From contig SEAD01000033.1 of NCBI GenBank assembly GCA_004173355.1, positions 1 to 37,950 on the forward strand: a stretch of DNA of 37,950 nucleotides. The letters run 5' to 3'. The notes beneath the pieces were generated by a model, which saw only the letters and a list, made by a program, of their open reading frames with translations, did not search any database and was not told the DNA's origin. This DNA comes from Chitinophagaceae bacterium. Its GTDB lineage: Bacteria > Bacteroidota > Bacteroidia > Chitinophagales > Chitinophagaceae. Below, one piece after another: positions 21,945 to 30,728 of this stretch; the stretch's first letter is position 1, and each line of letters opens with the position of its first letter. Both the position numbers and the translations under genes were made by a program.

Positions 21945-24900
21945 ATGAAAGAACTTTTAGTTTGCCTGGGCCTGCTATTCAGCGGACTGGTCCAGGCGCA
22001 GACCGAACCATTCAAAAGCATCATCCGTAATGAAAAACTGCAGCCCATCGCCGGGGCTACCGTACGCCTGCTGCGGACCGGAGAACAGGTAGTGAGCAAC
22101 GAATCAGGCAGCTTCCAGCTGGACAATACCCAAAGCTCCGACTCTGTCAGCATTTCAGTGACCGGCTACCGTATCATCCGGATCGCGATCCGCTCGATTG
22201 ATGACCTGGGTGTGGTCATGAAACAGGACACGAAAGAACTGGAAGCGGTGGTGCTTTCCACCGGGTATGAAAATATTCCCAAAGAACGGGTAACCGGCTC
22301 TTTCGCCCGGGTCAGTGAAAAGTTATTCAATGAACAGGTAAGCACCAATGTGCTCGAGCGGCTTCCTTATATCGCCAATGGGTTATCACCCGCAACCACA
22401 GCCGTGACGGCGCCAACAAGGGTTGCGCCTTCCAACGGCCTGGTGCTTCGCGGGGTCAGTACCCTCACTTCCTCCATCTCCAATCCACTGATCATCTTGG
22501 ACAACTTCCCTTATGAAGGTGACCTCGGAAATATCAATCCGAATGATGTGGAAAGTATCACGCTGCTGAAAGACGCCGCTGCCGCTTCCATCTGGGGTGC
22601 AAGGGCGGGAAATGGCGTCATTGTCATTACCACAAGGAAAAGCCGGACTGAACAGGGGGTGAGGGTGAATTTTTCCATGAACACTTCTGTCAGCACTGAG
22701 ACAGATCTGTCCTCCATACCGCAGCTTGGATCCGCTTCAATGGTCGAAGTAGAAAAATACCTGTTTGCCCAGGGGTTTGCATTGGATGACACTGCCAGCC
22801 CAAACCGGTTTCCGCTCTCGGAAGCGTACTCGATCCTGCTTGAACAGCACCGTGGCCGGATATCAGCGACGGAAGCGGATGCGCAGCTGGAAGTGCTTAA
22901 ACAACGGGATGTGAGACGCGACTACCAGAAATACTTTTACAAGCCGGAAGTGAAACAGCAATATGCGATGAATATCCAGGGTGGGAGCCAACGGCATTCA
23001 TGGCTGGTATCAGGTGGTTGGGATAATAACCGGAATGAACTGGACGGGCAATTCCGGCGCACGACCATCCGATGGAACAATATCTACCATGTGACGCCCA
23101 GGTTGCAGCTGAGTACCAATATCAGCTATACCCGCAGCCAGACCCGGGATGGCAGGAGCCGGTACGGCAGCATTTCTTTTTTAAGACAGTCATTACCCGT
23201 ATACACGCGGCTTGCGGATGAACAGGGAAATGCCCTTCCGCTTTATAGTGAATATGACAGGGAATACATCGATACTGCCGGCGCAGGACGGTTGTACGAT
23301 TGGCGGTTTTACCCGCTGACCGATGATGACCACCGGTCACGGAAAACAAGCCTGTCCGATATAAATGCGATTGTTGGTCTGGATTACAGGATCATCAACT
23401 CGTTGTCGCTTGATATCAAATACCGTTACCAGGAACAGCAAATCAGCAGCGAATTATTACAGGGCGCCGGTTCCTTCTACACACGCAACCTGATCAACCT
23501 CTTTTCGCAGATTGACCGGACATCCGGGGTTGTCACCCGGCCGATTCCGGCAGGGGCCATCCTGAATCGCAACCGCCAGCAAATCCGGGCGCAGGACCTC
23601 CGGGGGCAGTTAAACTTCAGTAAGCAATGGGCCAGTCACAATATCACGGCAATCGCCGGGTCACAGGTCAGCGAAACAGTGAACTCCGGTGATAGCTATG
23701 GCATCTACGGGTACAATCCTGAATACATGACTTATGGTAATGCCGATTTCGTAAACCAGTATCCCACTTTTGTAACAGGTAATTTCTCCAATATCTACAA
23801 TCCGGCTGAATTTTCCCGGACCAATATCAGGACCGTGTCTGTATATGGCAATGGCTCGTATACTTTTTTAAACCGGTACTCCATTTCCCTGAGTGCCCGC
23901 CGGGATGCATCCAACCTCTTTGGTGTTGCGACCAATAATTTGTGGAATCCGATGTGGTCAACCGGTTTTGCATGGAATATCAACCGGGAAAACTTTTTCG
24001 AATACGATAAAATCGATGAACTGAAACTGAGGGCCACCTATGGTACACAGGGCAACTCCGATCCTGCGCGGGTAGCTGTGACCACTTTTGCATATGCCAC
24101 CAATCCTGCTATTTACACGCAGGCAGCTTATAGCGAACTGGAAAATATATATAATCCATCCCTGCGATGGGAGCGGGTCGCTATGCTGAATATCGGACTT
24201 GATTTTTCCTTCTTGAAACGCCGGGTTGCCGGAAGCATCGAACACTACCGGAAATACATCACCGATTTGTATGATGAGGTACCCGTTGAGCCAACAGCCG
24301 GGCTGAACCGCGGCCGGATGATACAAAACGCGGCCGATATGAAAGGGCACGGATGGGATTTTGAGCTGAGTACCGTGAATATTGATAAAGAGTTCCGCTG
24401 GACCACCCAGCTGATCCTGAATTTTTACAAAGATAGAATCACTGCAAGGAAGGTAAATACGGCGAGCAGCTCATCCCTTGACGGTGGAAAAGTGGTTGGC
24501 TACAGTGTGTTCGGGCTTTTCGCATACAAATGGGGCGGACTGGATCCGCAGACCGGTGATCCGATCGGATTCCTGGATAAAGAACCCAGTAAGGATTATG
24601 CATCCCTTGTATCGGATGCATACCCTTTGGAAGACATGATTTACATCGGGTCGCTCAGTCCGAAGTGGTTTGGGTCCATCGGTAACAATTTCCAATGGAA
24701 GCGCTGGTCGCTGGCTACACGCATCAGCTATAAAATGGGCTATTTTTTCCGGAGACCTTCCATTAACCATAGTACGCTGGTACAAAATAAAACAGGGCAT
24801 CCCGATTACGAGAAGCGGTGGCAGAATCCAGGTGATGAACGAAATACCCAGGTGCCTTCATTTATCTACCCGGCAAACTCGTCGCGGGATTTGTTTTACC

Positions 24901-25139
24901 TCAACAGTGAAATCATGGCAACCCGGGGAGATCATATCCGGTTGCAATACCTGAATTTAAGTTTCGAGCTGCCCATCCGAGCCCGCTCCGGCCAGGCAAT
25001 CCAGGGATTGCAGGTATTTGTGGTAGCCAATAATGTCGGATTGTTATGGAAAGCCAACAAACTAGGTCTCGATCCGGATTATTTTATGGGCCCTGATCCG
25101 GTGAAAACGTATTCCATCGGCGCAAAAATTAACCTTTAA
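21945..25139 (+). CDS. SusC/RagA-family TonB-linked outer-membrane transporter
   Basis: 1064-aa outer-membrane channel that forms a pedal-bin pair with SusD. Signal peptide (1-18), then a carboxypeptidase-regulatory-like domain (about 24-95, IAGATVRLLRTGEQVVSNESGSFQLDN), a plug (about 100-235) with the SusC hallmarks ILDNFPYEGDLGNINPNDVESITLLKDAAAASIWGARAGNGVI, and the barrel to the C-terminus. There is no STN domain before the CarboxypepD domain, so signalling to an anti-sigma FecR is unlikely, in agreement with no fecR gene here. The substrate is unknown; no glycoside hydrolase or peptidase is adjacent. Confidence 0.96.
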   Translation: MKELLVCLGLLFSGLVQAQTEPFKSIIRNEKLQPIAGATVRLLRTGEQVVSNESGSFQLDNTQSSDSVSISVTGYRIIRIAIRSIDDLGVVMKQDTKELEAVVLSTGYENIPKERVTGSFARVSEKLFNEQVSTNVLERLPYIANGLSPATTAVTAPTRVAPSNGLVLRGVSTLTSSISNPLIILDNFPYEGDLGNINPNDVESITLLKDAAAASIWGARAGNGVIVITTRKSRTEQGVRVNFSMNTSVSTETDLSSIPQLGSASMVEVEKYLFAQGFALDDTASPNRFPLSEAYSILLEQHRGRISATEADAQLEVLKQRDVRRDYQKYFYKPEVKQQYAMNIQGGSQRHSWLVSGGWDNNRNELDGQFRRTTIRWNNIYHVTPRLQLSTNISYTRSQTRDGRSRYGSISFLRQSLPVYTRLADEQGNALPLYSEYDREYIDTAGAGRLYDWRFYPLTDDDHRSRKTSLSDINAIVGLDYRIINSLSLDIKYRYQEQQISSELLQGAGSFYTRNLINLFSQIDRTSGVVTRPIPAGAILNRNRQQIRAQDLRGQLNFSKQWASHNITAIAGSQVSETVNSGDSYGIYGYNPEYMTYGNADFVNQYPTFVTGNFSNIYNPAEFSRTNIRTVSVYGNGSYTFLNRYSISLSARRDASNLFGVATNNLWNPMWSTGFAWNINRENFFEYDKIDELKLRATYGTQGNSDPARVAVTTFAYATNPAIYTQAAYSELENIYNPSLRWERVAMLNIGLDFSFLKRRVAGSIEHYRKYITDLYDEVPVEPTAGLNRGRMIQNAADMKGHGWDFELSTVNIDKEFRWTTQLILNFYKDRITARKVNTASSSSLDGGKVVGYSVFGLFAYKWGGLDPQTGDPIGFLDKEPSKDYASLVSDAYPLEDMIYIGSLSPKWFGSIGNNFQWKRWSLATRISYKMGYFFRRPSINHSTLVQNKTGHPDYEKRWQNPGDERNTQVPSFIYPANSSRDLFYLNSEIMATRGDHIRLQYLNLSFELPIRARSGQAIQGLQVFVVANNVGLLWKANKLGLDPDYFMGPDPVKTYSIGAKINL

Positions 25140-25148
25140 ACCATCATC

Positions 25149-26501
25149 ATGAAATCAATTATAATCCTGATCGCGATCGCAGCGATTGGTATATTATCCG
25201 GCTGCGAGAAATTCCTTGAAGAAAAGCCTGATGTAAAACTTGTAGTACCCCAGACGGTAGCGGATTTACAGTCCATCCTGAATCACCCGTTAATTTATCA
25301 GGATGATCCGGCGGGCGGCGAACGTAGTTCCGATAACTATTATGTTACCTCGGCCAATTGGCAATCTATGCGATCTGAAGAGGACAAACGCGCTTATCAG
25401 TGGGCGGGTGAAAGGATTTACGTAACGGGAATTGATAATGAGTGGGCGCGCACATACAACCATATTTATAGCGCCAATGTGGTGCTGCATGCGTTCGACG
25501 GTGTGACTATACAACCCGGGGAACAACTGGCTGCAAACATTGCAGCGGGTACAGCCCGGTTTATCCGGGGGCGTTCCATCTTCAATGCCTTGGTGGTATG
25601 GGCACCGGCATTTGATGAACAAAATGCTGGTCAGGACCTCGGGGTGAGTCTCCGTACGGACCCTGACGTAAATATTCCCACTACCAGGGCGAGTGTCAGG
25701 GATTGTTACGACCAGGTGATAGCCGATGTGAGGGAGGCGGTCAGGCTTTTGCCGGATGTGAGTTCCCATCCGGTGCAGCCGTCGAAGGCCGCAGCCAGTG
25801 CCTTACTCGCAAGGGTGTTTTTATCCATGCGCATGTATGACAGTGCGTTGGTATATGCTGATATCAGCATTCAATTGAAAAGCGATCTTTTTGATTTGAA
25901 TAACGTGGTAAATCCCAATGCTACGTTTACGGTAAGCCGGTTTAACCCGGAAGTAATTTATCACGCCGAGATGTTGGCTCCGAATCTACTGAATACCCCA
26001 AGGGCGAAAACTGATTCGACATTGTACAGGTCATACGAAACAGACGACCTGCGCCGCACAATTTATTTTAAAGACAATGGGGATGGCACCGTTGGTTTCA
26101 GGGCGAGTTATTCCGGCAATAACGGTGGATTTAGCGGGCTTGCCACAAATGAAGTGATTTTGATGAGAGCGGAATGCCTGGCGAGGAAAGGGGATACAGA
26201 GCCAGCCATGCAGGAACTGAACCGACTGCTGCAGGCAAGGTGGAGGACGGGAAGCTTTGTGCCTAAGTCTGCGGCCTCTGCCAGTGATGCCCTTCTGATC
26301 ATCTTGAATGAAAGAAGAAAGGAGCTCTTGTTGAGGGGCCTGCGCTGGATGGATATCAAACGCTTGAATAAGGAGGGCTACAATATTATTCAAAAAAGAA
26401 TGATAAATGGGGTTGAGTATATACTGGAACCCAATGAAAGACGATACGCTCTTCCCATTCCGGAGGATGTGATTGCCGCGACAGGAATTCAACAAAATTA
26501 G
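25149..26501 (+). CDS. SusD/RagB-family lipoprotein
   Basis: 450-aa surface lipoprotein, lid of the SusC transporter. Lipobox ILSGC (Cys at about 19), followed by EKFLEEKPD, a usual SusD opening. TPR-like helices include NHIYSANVVLHAFDG, FNALVVWAPAF and SKAAASALLARVFLSMRMYDSALVYADIS; the C-terminal ILNERRKELLLRGLRWMDIKRLN matches the RERRxEL-x-x-E-G-xRWxDLxR motif of the family. It begins 10 bp after SusC and ends immediately before a strong hairpin terminator. The nutrient bound cannot be inferred. Confidence 0.95.
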   Translation: MKSIIILIAIAAIGILSGCEKFLEEKPDVKLVVPQTVADLQSILNHPLIYQDDPAGGERSSDNYYVTSANWQSMRSEEDKRAYQWAGERIYVTGIDNEWARTYNHIYSANVVLHAFDGVTIQPGEQLAANIAAGTARFIRGRSIFNALVVWAPAFDEQNAGQDLGVSLRTDPDVNIPTTRASVRDCYDQVIADVREAVRLLPDVSSHPVQPSKAAASALLARVFLSMRMYDSALVYADISIQLKSDLFDLNNVVNPNATFTVSRFNPEVIYHAEMLAPNLLNTPRAKTDSTLYRSYETDDLRRTIYFKDNGDGTVGFRASYSGNNGGFSGLATNEVILMRAECLARKGDTEPAMQELNRLLQARWRTGSFVPKSAASASDALLIILNERRKELLLRGLRWMDIKRLNKEGYNIIQKRMINGVEYILEPNERRYALPIPEDVIAATGIQQN

Positions 26502-26503
26502 AA

Positions 26504-26535
26504 AACAAGCCAGCCACGAGCTGGCTTGTTTTTTT
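26504..26535. terminator. bidirectional rho-independent terminator
   Basis: Perfect 11-bp stem AACAAGCCAGC / GCTGGCTTGTT, loop CACGA, then seven T residues on the plus strand and four on the minus strand. It lies 3 bp after the SusD stop and 6 bp after the convergent small exported protein's stop, and ends both transcripts. Confidence 0.92.
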
Positions 26536-26540
26536 GGTGG

Positions 26541-26912
26541 TCAATCATCCGAAGCTTTGGTATCCTGCCTCAGCGCATTCACGGTGATCCGCGCGTCAGA
26601 CTGTGCTGCCAGGTAAGTCGCCAGTCGCTGCGTTTCCGTACCGGAGGATGTTAGCAGGGCCGAGTTTACTTTGATAAAACAAGTGGCATTTCCATTTGTC
26701 TCGCAAAATGCGGGTGTGGATGCAGAGTAAACCCAGTTTGCCGCATTCTCATAGTTAGCGTCAGTTGTCGGCACATCACTGAGCTGGTATATAAAGAACA
26801 TATCCGCAAATAAGGCATCATTTTTCAACGAGTCCGAATTTTTCGTTACCCCGAAAATGCTCAGTACGCCAGCCCCGGCAATAGCCAAGGAAACCAGAAA
26901 ATATTTTTTCAT
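26541..26912 (-). CDS. small exported protein, DUF6520-like
   Basis: 123 aa from ATG 26912 (MKKYFLVSLAIAGAG); an in-frame TTG adds three residues. A signal peptide-like N-terminus (1-20) precedes a polar chain with one Cys pair, CETNGNATC (about 70-78). This layout resembles the short DUF6520 peptides of Bacteroidota, which I recall as often encoded by TlpA/SusC/SusD loci, but the match is by impression and members are usually shorter. It is convergent with the SusD gene and shares its terminator. Function is unknown; a secreted peptide substrate of the neighbouring thioredoxin-like protein is speculative. Confidence 0.7.
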   Translation of the reverse strand: MKKYFLVSLAIAGAGVLSIFGVTKNSDSLKNDALFADMFFIYQLSDVPTTDANYENAANWVYSASTPAFCETNGNATCFIKVNSALLTSSGTETQRLATYLAAQSDARITVNALRQDTKASDD

Positions 26913-27210
26913 GATTTTCAATTTTATGTTGAGATAATTTACCTACTCTTTTCTACAGGTTTTCGGCGACCCCTGGTTATCCGGATAATGATTTAATACA
27001 AATTATAGTGTAGCCTGCCATTGCGATACATCGTCGTATCCTGATTTTTCAATTCATGTATTGATTCCCGTGACCGGGAAATACTTTCTGGAGTACAATG
27101 TCACTTTAAACAATTCCCTCTTCACTTTCATATACCATAAACCGGAGTAAACGGGCTAGTATTGACTGAACTTTTTTTTCAACCGGGCACTATTCCGGGA
27201 AACCTTATTC
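26913..27210. other. intergenic region between the DUF6520-like and sigma-factor genes
   Basis: About 300 bp between divergent genes. On the minus strand TAAAATTG, 7 of 8 to the -7 consensus, lies 9 bp before the small exported gene. No convincing promoter pair, palindrome or RNA structure is visible on the sigma-factor side. Confidence 0.4.
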
Positions 27211-27774
27211 ATGTCATTCACCCAGGATCCGATATTGCTGTTCAGGCAACTGGCCAGCAGGGGCGAGGGATCTTTCAAAGATCTTTACGCGTACTACATC
27301 CTTCCGGTCATGCGGTTGTGCCGGTATATTACCCATGATGGGGAGCAGGCAAAAGAGGCATGCATGGATACGTTTATGGTCCTGTGGCACCGGCGATTTG
27401 AAGTGGCAGGCATGGAAAGTCCTGCCGCCTGGTTATTCCAGACCGCAAGGAATACTTCCCATAATGCTGTGAGGAAAGTAGCGAAACTGAAGAACGTGGG
27501 AAATCCCGGGAGCGATATCACGGAACTTCCTTCCGGCTTGCCTGATGCACATGATCGGATGGAGCTGATCGAATGCAATCACCAGTTACAATTGATCATC
27601 CAGGCCCTGCCTCCGAGGCAACGGGAGATAATCGGTTACAAGTTGCAAGGCTTTGATCGGGCGCGGATTGCCGCGATCTGCGGGATCTCAAAAGACACGG
27701 TGAAAGCACACCTGACAACAGCATACGACAGGCTGAGAAAAAAGTTGGAAGTGTTTCGGGAAAATGGTTTGTAA
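27211..27774 (+). CDS. ECF-type RNA polymerase sigma factor
   Basis: 187-aa sigma-70 family factor. Region 2 (about 10-85) contains FKDLYAYYILPVMRLCRYITHDGEQAKEACMDTFMVLWHRR and SPAAWLFQTARN; region 4 (about 122-180) contains LPPRQREIIGYKLQGFDRARIAAICGISKDTVKAHLTTAYDRLRKKL, a clear helix-turn-helix. There is no region 1.1 or 3. Bacteroidota ECF factors of the FecI class are usually followed by fecR and susC; here the next gene is convergent and no anti-sigma gene is nearby, so it is an orphan whose control is unclear. It is separated from the SusC/SusD unit by the DUF6520-like gene. Confidence 0.93.
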   Translation: MSFTQDPILLFRQLASRGEGSFKDLYAYYILPVMRLCRYITHDGEQAKEACMDTFMVLWHRRFEVAGMESPAAWLFQTARNTSHNAVRKVAKLKNVGNPGSDITELPSGLPDAHDRMELIECNHQLQLIIQALPPRQREIIGYKLQGFDRARIAAICGISKDTVKAHLTTAYDRLRKKLEVFRENGL

Positions 27775-27793
27775 AACAAGTTGGTTCATTCTG

Positions 27794-28237
27794 TCACCGG
27801 ACTTTACGCCGTATTCTGAAAAACCATTTTTTGAAAAAATGATCGAGGTGCCGGTTCCGCCACTTTGTATAAAGATCAATCAGTTTAATCCTTCCTCCAA
27901 CAGGAAAGAGGGAGCCCAGTGTATCCAGTTCCTGGAACATTGACCGGATGTCAGTTTCGCTGTAATGGCCGTCCCCGTATCCATGCGCAATAAAATAGCT
28001 GAAGAGGTGTTGTTTGGCCTCGTCCCGCCCGTCCCTTTGCCAGCTGCCGCAGGATAGGTTATTGATAAAATCCCTGATGATTTCTTCCGGACTCGTGTCG
28101 GTAAGCCTGCATAAAATCAGGAAAGGCTGCGGGAGGACAAACCTGAATTCGGCATGACGGGAATATTCGCCGGTTTGCCATTTTCTCCGGGGCTGTAGTT
28201 TCGGTTTTTTGTTTCCAATGGTTCGGGATTGTTTCAT
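27794..28237 (-). CDS. hypothetical protein
   Basis: 147 aa, predicted cytoplasmic, with a basic N-terminus (MKQSRTIGNKKPKLQPRRKW) and basic C-terminus (FFKKWFFRIRRKVR). The central part is helical: SPEEIIRDFINNLSCGSW, EAKQHLFSYFIAHGYGDGHYSETDIRSMFQELDTLGS. I do not recognise a named domain; the shape suits a small nucleic-acid or ribosome-associated protein but that is only inference. It is convergent with the sigma factor (19 bp) and preceded directly by a long hairpin sequence that would include its leader. Confidence 0.7.
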   Translation of the reverse strand: MKQSRTIGNKKPKLQPRRKWQTGEYSRHAEFRFVLPQPFLILCRLTDTSPEEIIRDFINNLSCGSWQRDGRDEAKQHLFSYFIAHGYGDGHYSETDIRSMFQELDTLGSLFPVGGRIKLIDLYTKWRNRHLDHFFKKWFFRIRRKVR

Positions 28238-28238
28238 A

Positions 28239-28301
28239 ACGGGTATTTGAGTTGATGCGCCAGCTTAGGTTTGCATGCCTGGCAGCAACTTAAGTACCCG
28301 T
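28239..28301 (-). promoter_or_regulatory. long imperfect hairpin in the 5' leader
   Basis: Outer arms of 16 nt pair at 14 positions (28239-28254 with 28286-28301; both mismatches become G-U pairs in one strand). Inner arms GCCAG/CTGGC (28259-28263, 28279-28283) enclose a 15-nt loop. The outer stem ends one base from the ATG of the 147-aa gene, so an RNA fold would bury its ribosome-binding region. It lies 42 bp after the RCC1 gene stop but lacks a T tract, so it is not an ordinary terminator. Confidence 0.55.
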
Positions 28302-28342
28302 AATTGAATTAAAAATCCAAATGACTCAACGTTAAAAACAGC

Positions 28343-29449
28343 TTATTGATTCCTGACGGGTACAAACGATGCGCGGGTATACAATGTGCCGTCGCCCAGT
28401 TGACCCTGGTCGTTCAAGCCAGCAGTCATAATTGTCCCATCTGATTTAATGATTATTGATATATTTCTATTGGCTGCCACTTCGCGCACGCCTTCCATTA
28501 TCCTGGTTGCCACGCGGGTGAGACCCGGGAATCCTAATCCTAATTCACCATACCTGTTAAGCCCTGTCCCCCAGAGACTGTTATCCGTTTTTATCATTAG
28601 GGTGTAACTGTCACCGGCTGCGGCTTTCAGGACATTATCCATGATTTTTATTGGTAGTTCTTCCACCGAGTGAGTTGGAGTCGGGATACCCCAGGCCCCA
28701 TCGAGATTATTCCCGAATGCCCACAAGGTATGATCGTTTTTAACGAAAAGCACATGGCTGGGCCCACATTCCATTGTGGCGACATCTTCCGCCACCTGGA
28801 TCGGAACCACGGGTCTTGGAGGCCCTCCACCTAATCTTACGACGCTGACGCCGGACACCCAGAGCGTATTATCATTTTTGAGGAAAAAAGTAATCGTGCC
28901 TTTTGCTGTTACCTTTTTTACATTTTCCAGGATCCGCACGGGTGTGGTCCTGTCGGCATAAGTCCCGTCACCCAGCGCACTGTAGAGGTTACGCCCGGTT
29001 GTCCAGACAGTGCCATCCGTTTTGAGGATCACACTCACATTGGCCCCCGCTGCCACCTGGGCTACGCCATCCATGATCCAGATCGGTTCGGTATGTGCGA
29101 GCCGCGTTCCATCGCCCAATTCGCCGTAGGTGTTGGCACCGCAAACCCAGAGGCTGTTGTCCGACTTCACAAACAAGGTGTGTGTATTCCCGCTTGCCAC
29201 AGAAATGACATTCCGTTCAACCCGTACCGGTACCAGTTTACTGATGTTGGTTCCGTCACCCAATTGCCCTTCCGAATTGCGTCCGGACGCCCAAAGGGAG
29301 CGCTCTGCATCAATAAAAAAAATGCTGTTAAGGCCGGCGCTTATTTTGGGGAAATCGCCATTTCCCCCACGATCATCGTCTTTGTTTTTGGAACAGGAGG
29401 CCAGGGCCAGGATGGTCGATGCCAGTATCAGCAGAGTCAGAACTTTCAT
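28343..29449 (-). CDS. RCC1-repeat lipoprotein
   Basis: 368 aa. The signal ends with lipobox LASC (Cys at about 19), then NKDDD and a Gly/Asn-rich linker. Residues about 35-365 form seven RCC1-type beta-propeller blades. Each has a W-x-x-G-x-N-xxGxLGDGT core (WASGRNSEGQLGDGT, WVCGANTYGELGDGT, WTTGRNLYSALGDGT, then degenerate WVSGVSVVRLGGG and WAFGNNLDGAWG, WGTGLNRYGELGLG, and MTAGLNDQGQLGDGT). Bacterial exported RCC1 proteins are poorly understood and probably mediate protein or surface contacts. Promoter evidence is a TACATTTA box (7/8) about 40 bp upstream on the minus strand. Confidence 0.92.
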   Translation of the reverse strand: MKVLTLLILASTILALASCSKNKDDDRGGNGDFPKISAGLNSIFFIDAERSLWASGRNSEGQLGDGTNISKLVPVRVERNVISVASGNTHTLFVKSDNSLWVCGANTYGELGDGTRLAHTEPIWIMDGVAQVAAGANVSVILKTDGTVWTTGRNLYSALGDGTYADRTTPVRILENVKKVTAKGTITFFLKNDNTLWVSGVSVVRLGGGPPRPVVPIQVAEDVATMECGPSHVLFVKNDHTLWAFGNNLDGAWGIPTPTHSVEELPIKIMDNVLKAAAGDSYTLMIKTDNSLWGTGLNRYGELGLGFPGLTRVATRIMEGVREVAANRNISIIIKSDGTIMTAGLNDQGQLGDGTLYTRASFVPVRNQ

Positions 29450-29539
29450 GATTGGTTATTTTATCAACAGTAATTTGTGCTGATAAATGTACCTGCTCTT
29501 CAACGTGGCCGAACTACATATTCATGTAGCGCGGCGGGT

Positions 29540-29758
29540 TTATCCCCGGTAAATCCCGGCGACCAGGAAAATCACGCTCAGTATTACCAGGACAACCAGG
29601 GGAATGCTGTTGAACTTCAGGCAGGCTTTGTAACTGACTTTTGGGAATTGTGTTTTGTACATATCGTTTTGGACGGCCCTTGCAGCTTTACGGATTTCCG
29701 GAAAAGCCAGTTGATAACAGCCAGCGATCTGCAGCTCCCTTGCATTTCGGGAAATCAT
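29540..29758 (-). CDS. small tail-anchored membrane protein
   Basis: 72 aa. The N-terminal 48 residues are soluble and partly basic (MISRNARELQIAGCYQLAFPEIRKAARAVQND). A C-terminal hydrophobic helix, IPLVVLVILSVIFLVAGIYRG, suggests tail anchoring in the inner membrane. I do not recognise it. The frame is uninterrupted and does not overlap another gene. Its start lies 29 bp from the divergent SH3-domain gene and it precedes the RCC1 gene by 90 bp on the same strand. Confidence 0.5.
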   Translation of the reverse strand: MISRNARELQIAGCYQLAFPEIRKAARAVQNDMYKTQFPKVSYKACLKFNSIPLVVLVILSVIFLVAGIYRG

Positions 29759-29787
29759 TTTCTATTTTGTCGGCCCAATCCTTTGAT

Positions 29788-30642
29788 ATGAAAAAACTGA
29801 TGTCCGTTCTTATTGCAGTCCTGCTGCTGACTGTTTCCTCCAATGCCCAGACGATCGACGTTTCCCAATGGCTTGAAAAAAAGCTGGTAGATGGTAAAGA
29901 AATTGCCATGCTTCGGGTGCCGGACACCCAGTTCGGAGCGGCGCTGGTCGGTCCCATTTCCTTTGCGCAGCATAGCCTGCACAGGCTGCCCGACTACTAC
30001 AAATCCGGTAGTGGTAAAATTGATGATGAGCAATACCAGGATGCCGAGAAATATATTACCATGATTGAAGCGGCGGATGCTAATTTCCCTGTTCATCATT
30101 ATCGCGACGAAATCAAGGCGTTTAAGGAGTTATGCATTGAAAGCGCGGCCCGCGCTATCCTTAAACAGAAAGCAGACGGCGAAGCCGCTTTTTTCAAGAG
30201 GCTAAAGTCAGATTTTGCCTGGACGAGTAGTGATGCGGTGCCCGTGTATAGCAGGCCCGACGCCAAGTCTGCAACAATCGGTAAGGTTGGTCGCTTAAGT
30301 TTTATCCGCGCTTACGATGTGGAGAATAACGAAGAGTGGGTGGAAGCGCAGATCGGTGAGCATACCGGTTATATCAGTCGCGATGCGGTGGCTATTGATT
30401 GGGAGGAGCTGGCTCCGACAGCAGCTGACAGCACAAAATTGATAAGGGGTGCGTATTATGATTTCGATCCGAGCCCGGCTTATGCGGCGCAGTTAAAAAA
30501 AGCTGCCGCGGAAGAAGAAAGGGAATTGCGTGCCGCGAATACAGCACCACGCAGGAAATATTATCGCGGGCCAAAAGGCGGATGTTATTTCATTAATTCA
30601 GCCGGGAATAAACAATATGTGGACCATAGTAACTGCAGGTAA
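29788..30642 (+). CDS. exported SH3-domain protein with C-terminal basic adaptor-like motif
   Basis: 284 aa from ATG 29788; the longer frame from 29641 adds 49 residues before an intact signal peptide (1-20, TVSSNAQ) and is rejected. A helical region (21-140) is followed by a bacterial SH3 domain (about 142-203: AWTSSDAVPVYSRPDAKSA, GRLSFIRAYDVENNEEWVEA and HTGYISRDAV). A charged helix (230-252) leads to the tail KYYRGPKGGCYFINSAGNK plus QYVDHSNC, a motif like the PBCV-type basic adaptor segment that ends many exported Bacteroidota proteins, with Cys266 and Cys283. Likely periplasmic and binding peptidoglycan or protein. It converges with the caspase gene. Confidence 0.85.
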   Translation: MKKLMSVLIAVLLLTVSSNAQTIDVSQWLEKKLVDGKEIAMLRVPDTQFGAALVGPISFAQHSLHRLPDYYKSGSGKIDDEQYQDAEKYITMIEAADANFPVHHYRDEIKAFKELCIESAARAILKQKADGEAAFFKRLKSDFAWTSSDAVPVYSRPDAKSATIGKVGRLSFIRAYDVENNEEWVEAQIGEHTGYISRDAVAIDWEELAPTAADSTKLIRGAYYDFDPSPAYAAQLKKAAAEEERELRAANTAPRRKYYRGPKGGCYFINSAGNKQYVDHSNCR

Positions 30643-30728
30643 GTGCCGATCCCGCCAGGACGACATTGCGATATTATTAATTGAAGTCCGCCCTGAACTG
30701 CAGCGGGGTCTTCTTCACCTCCGCTGCC

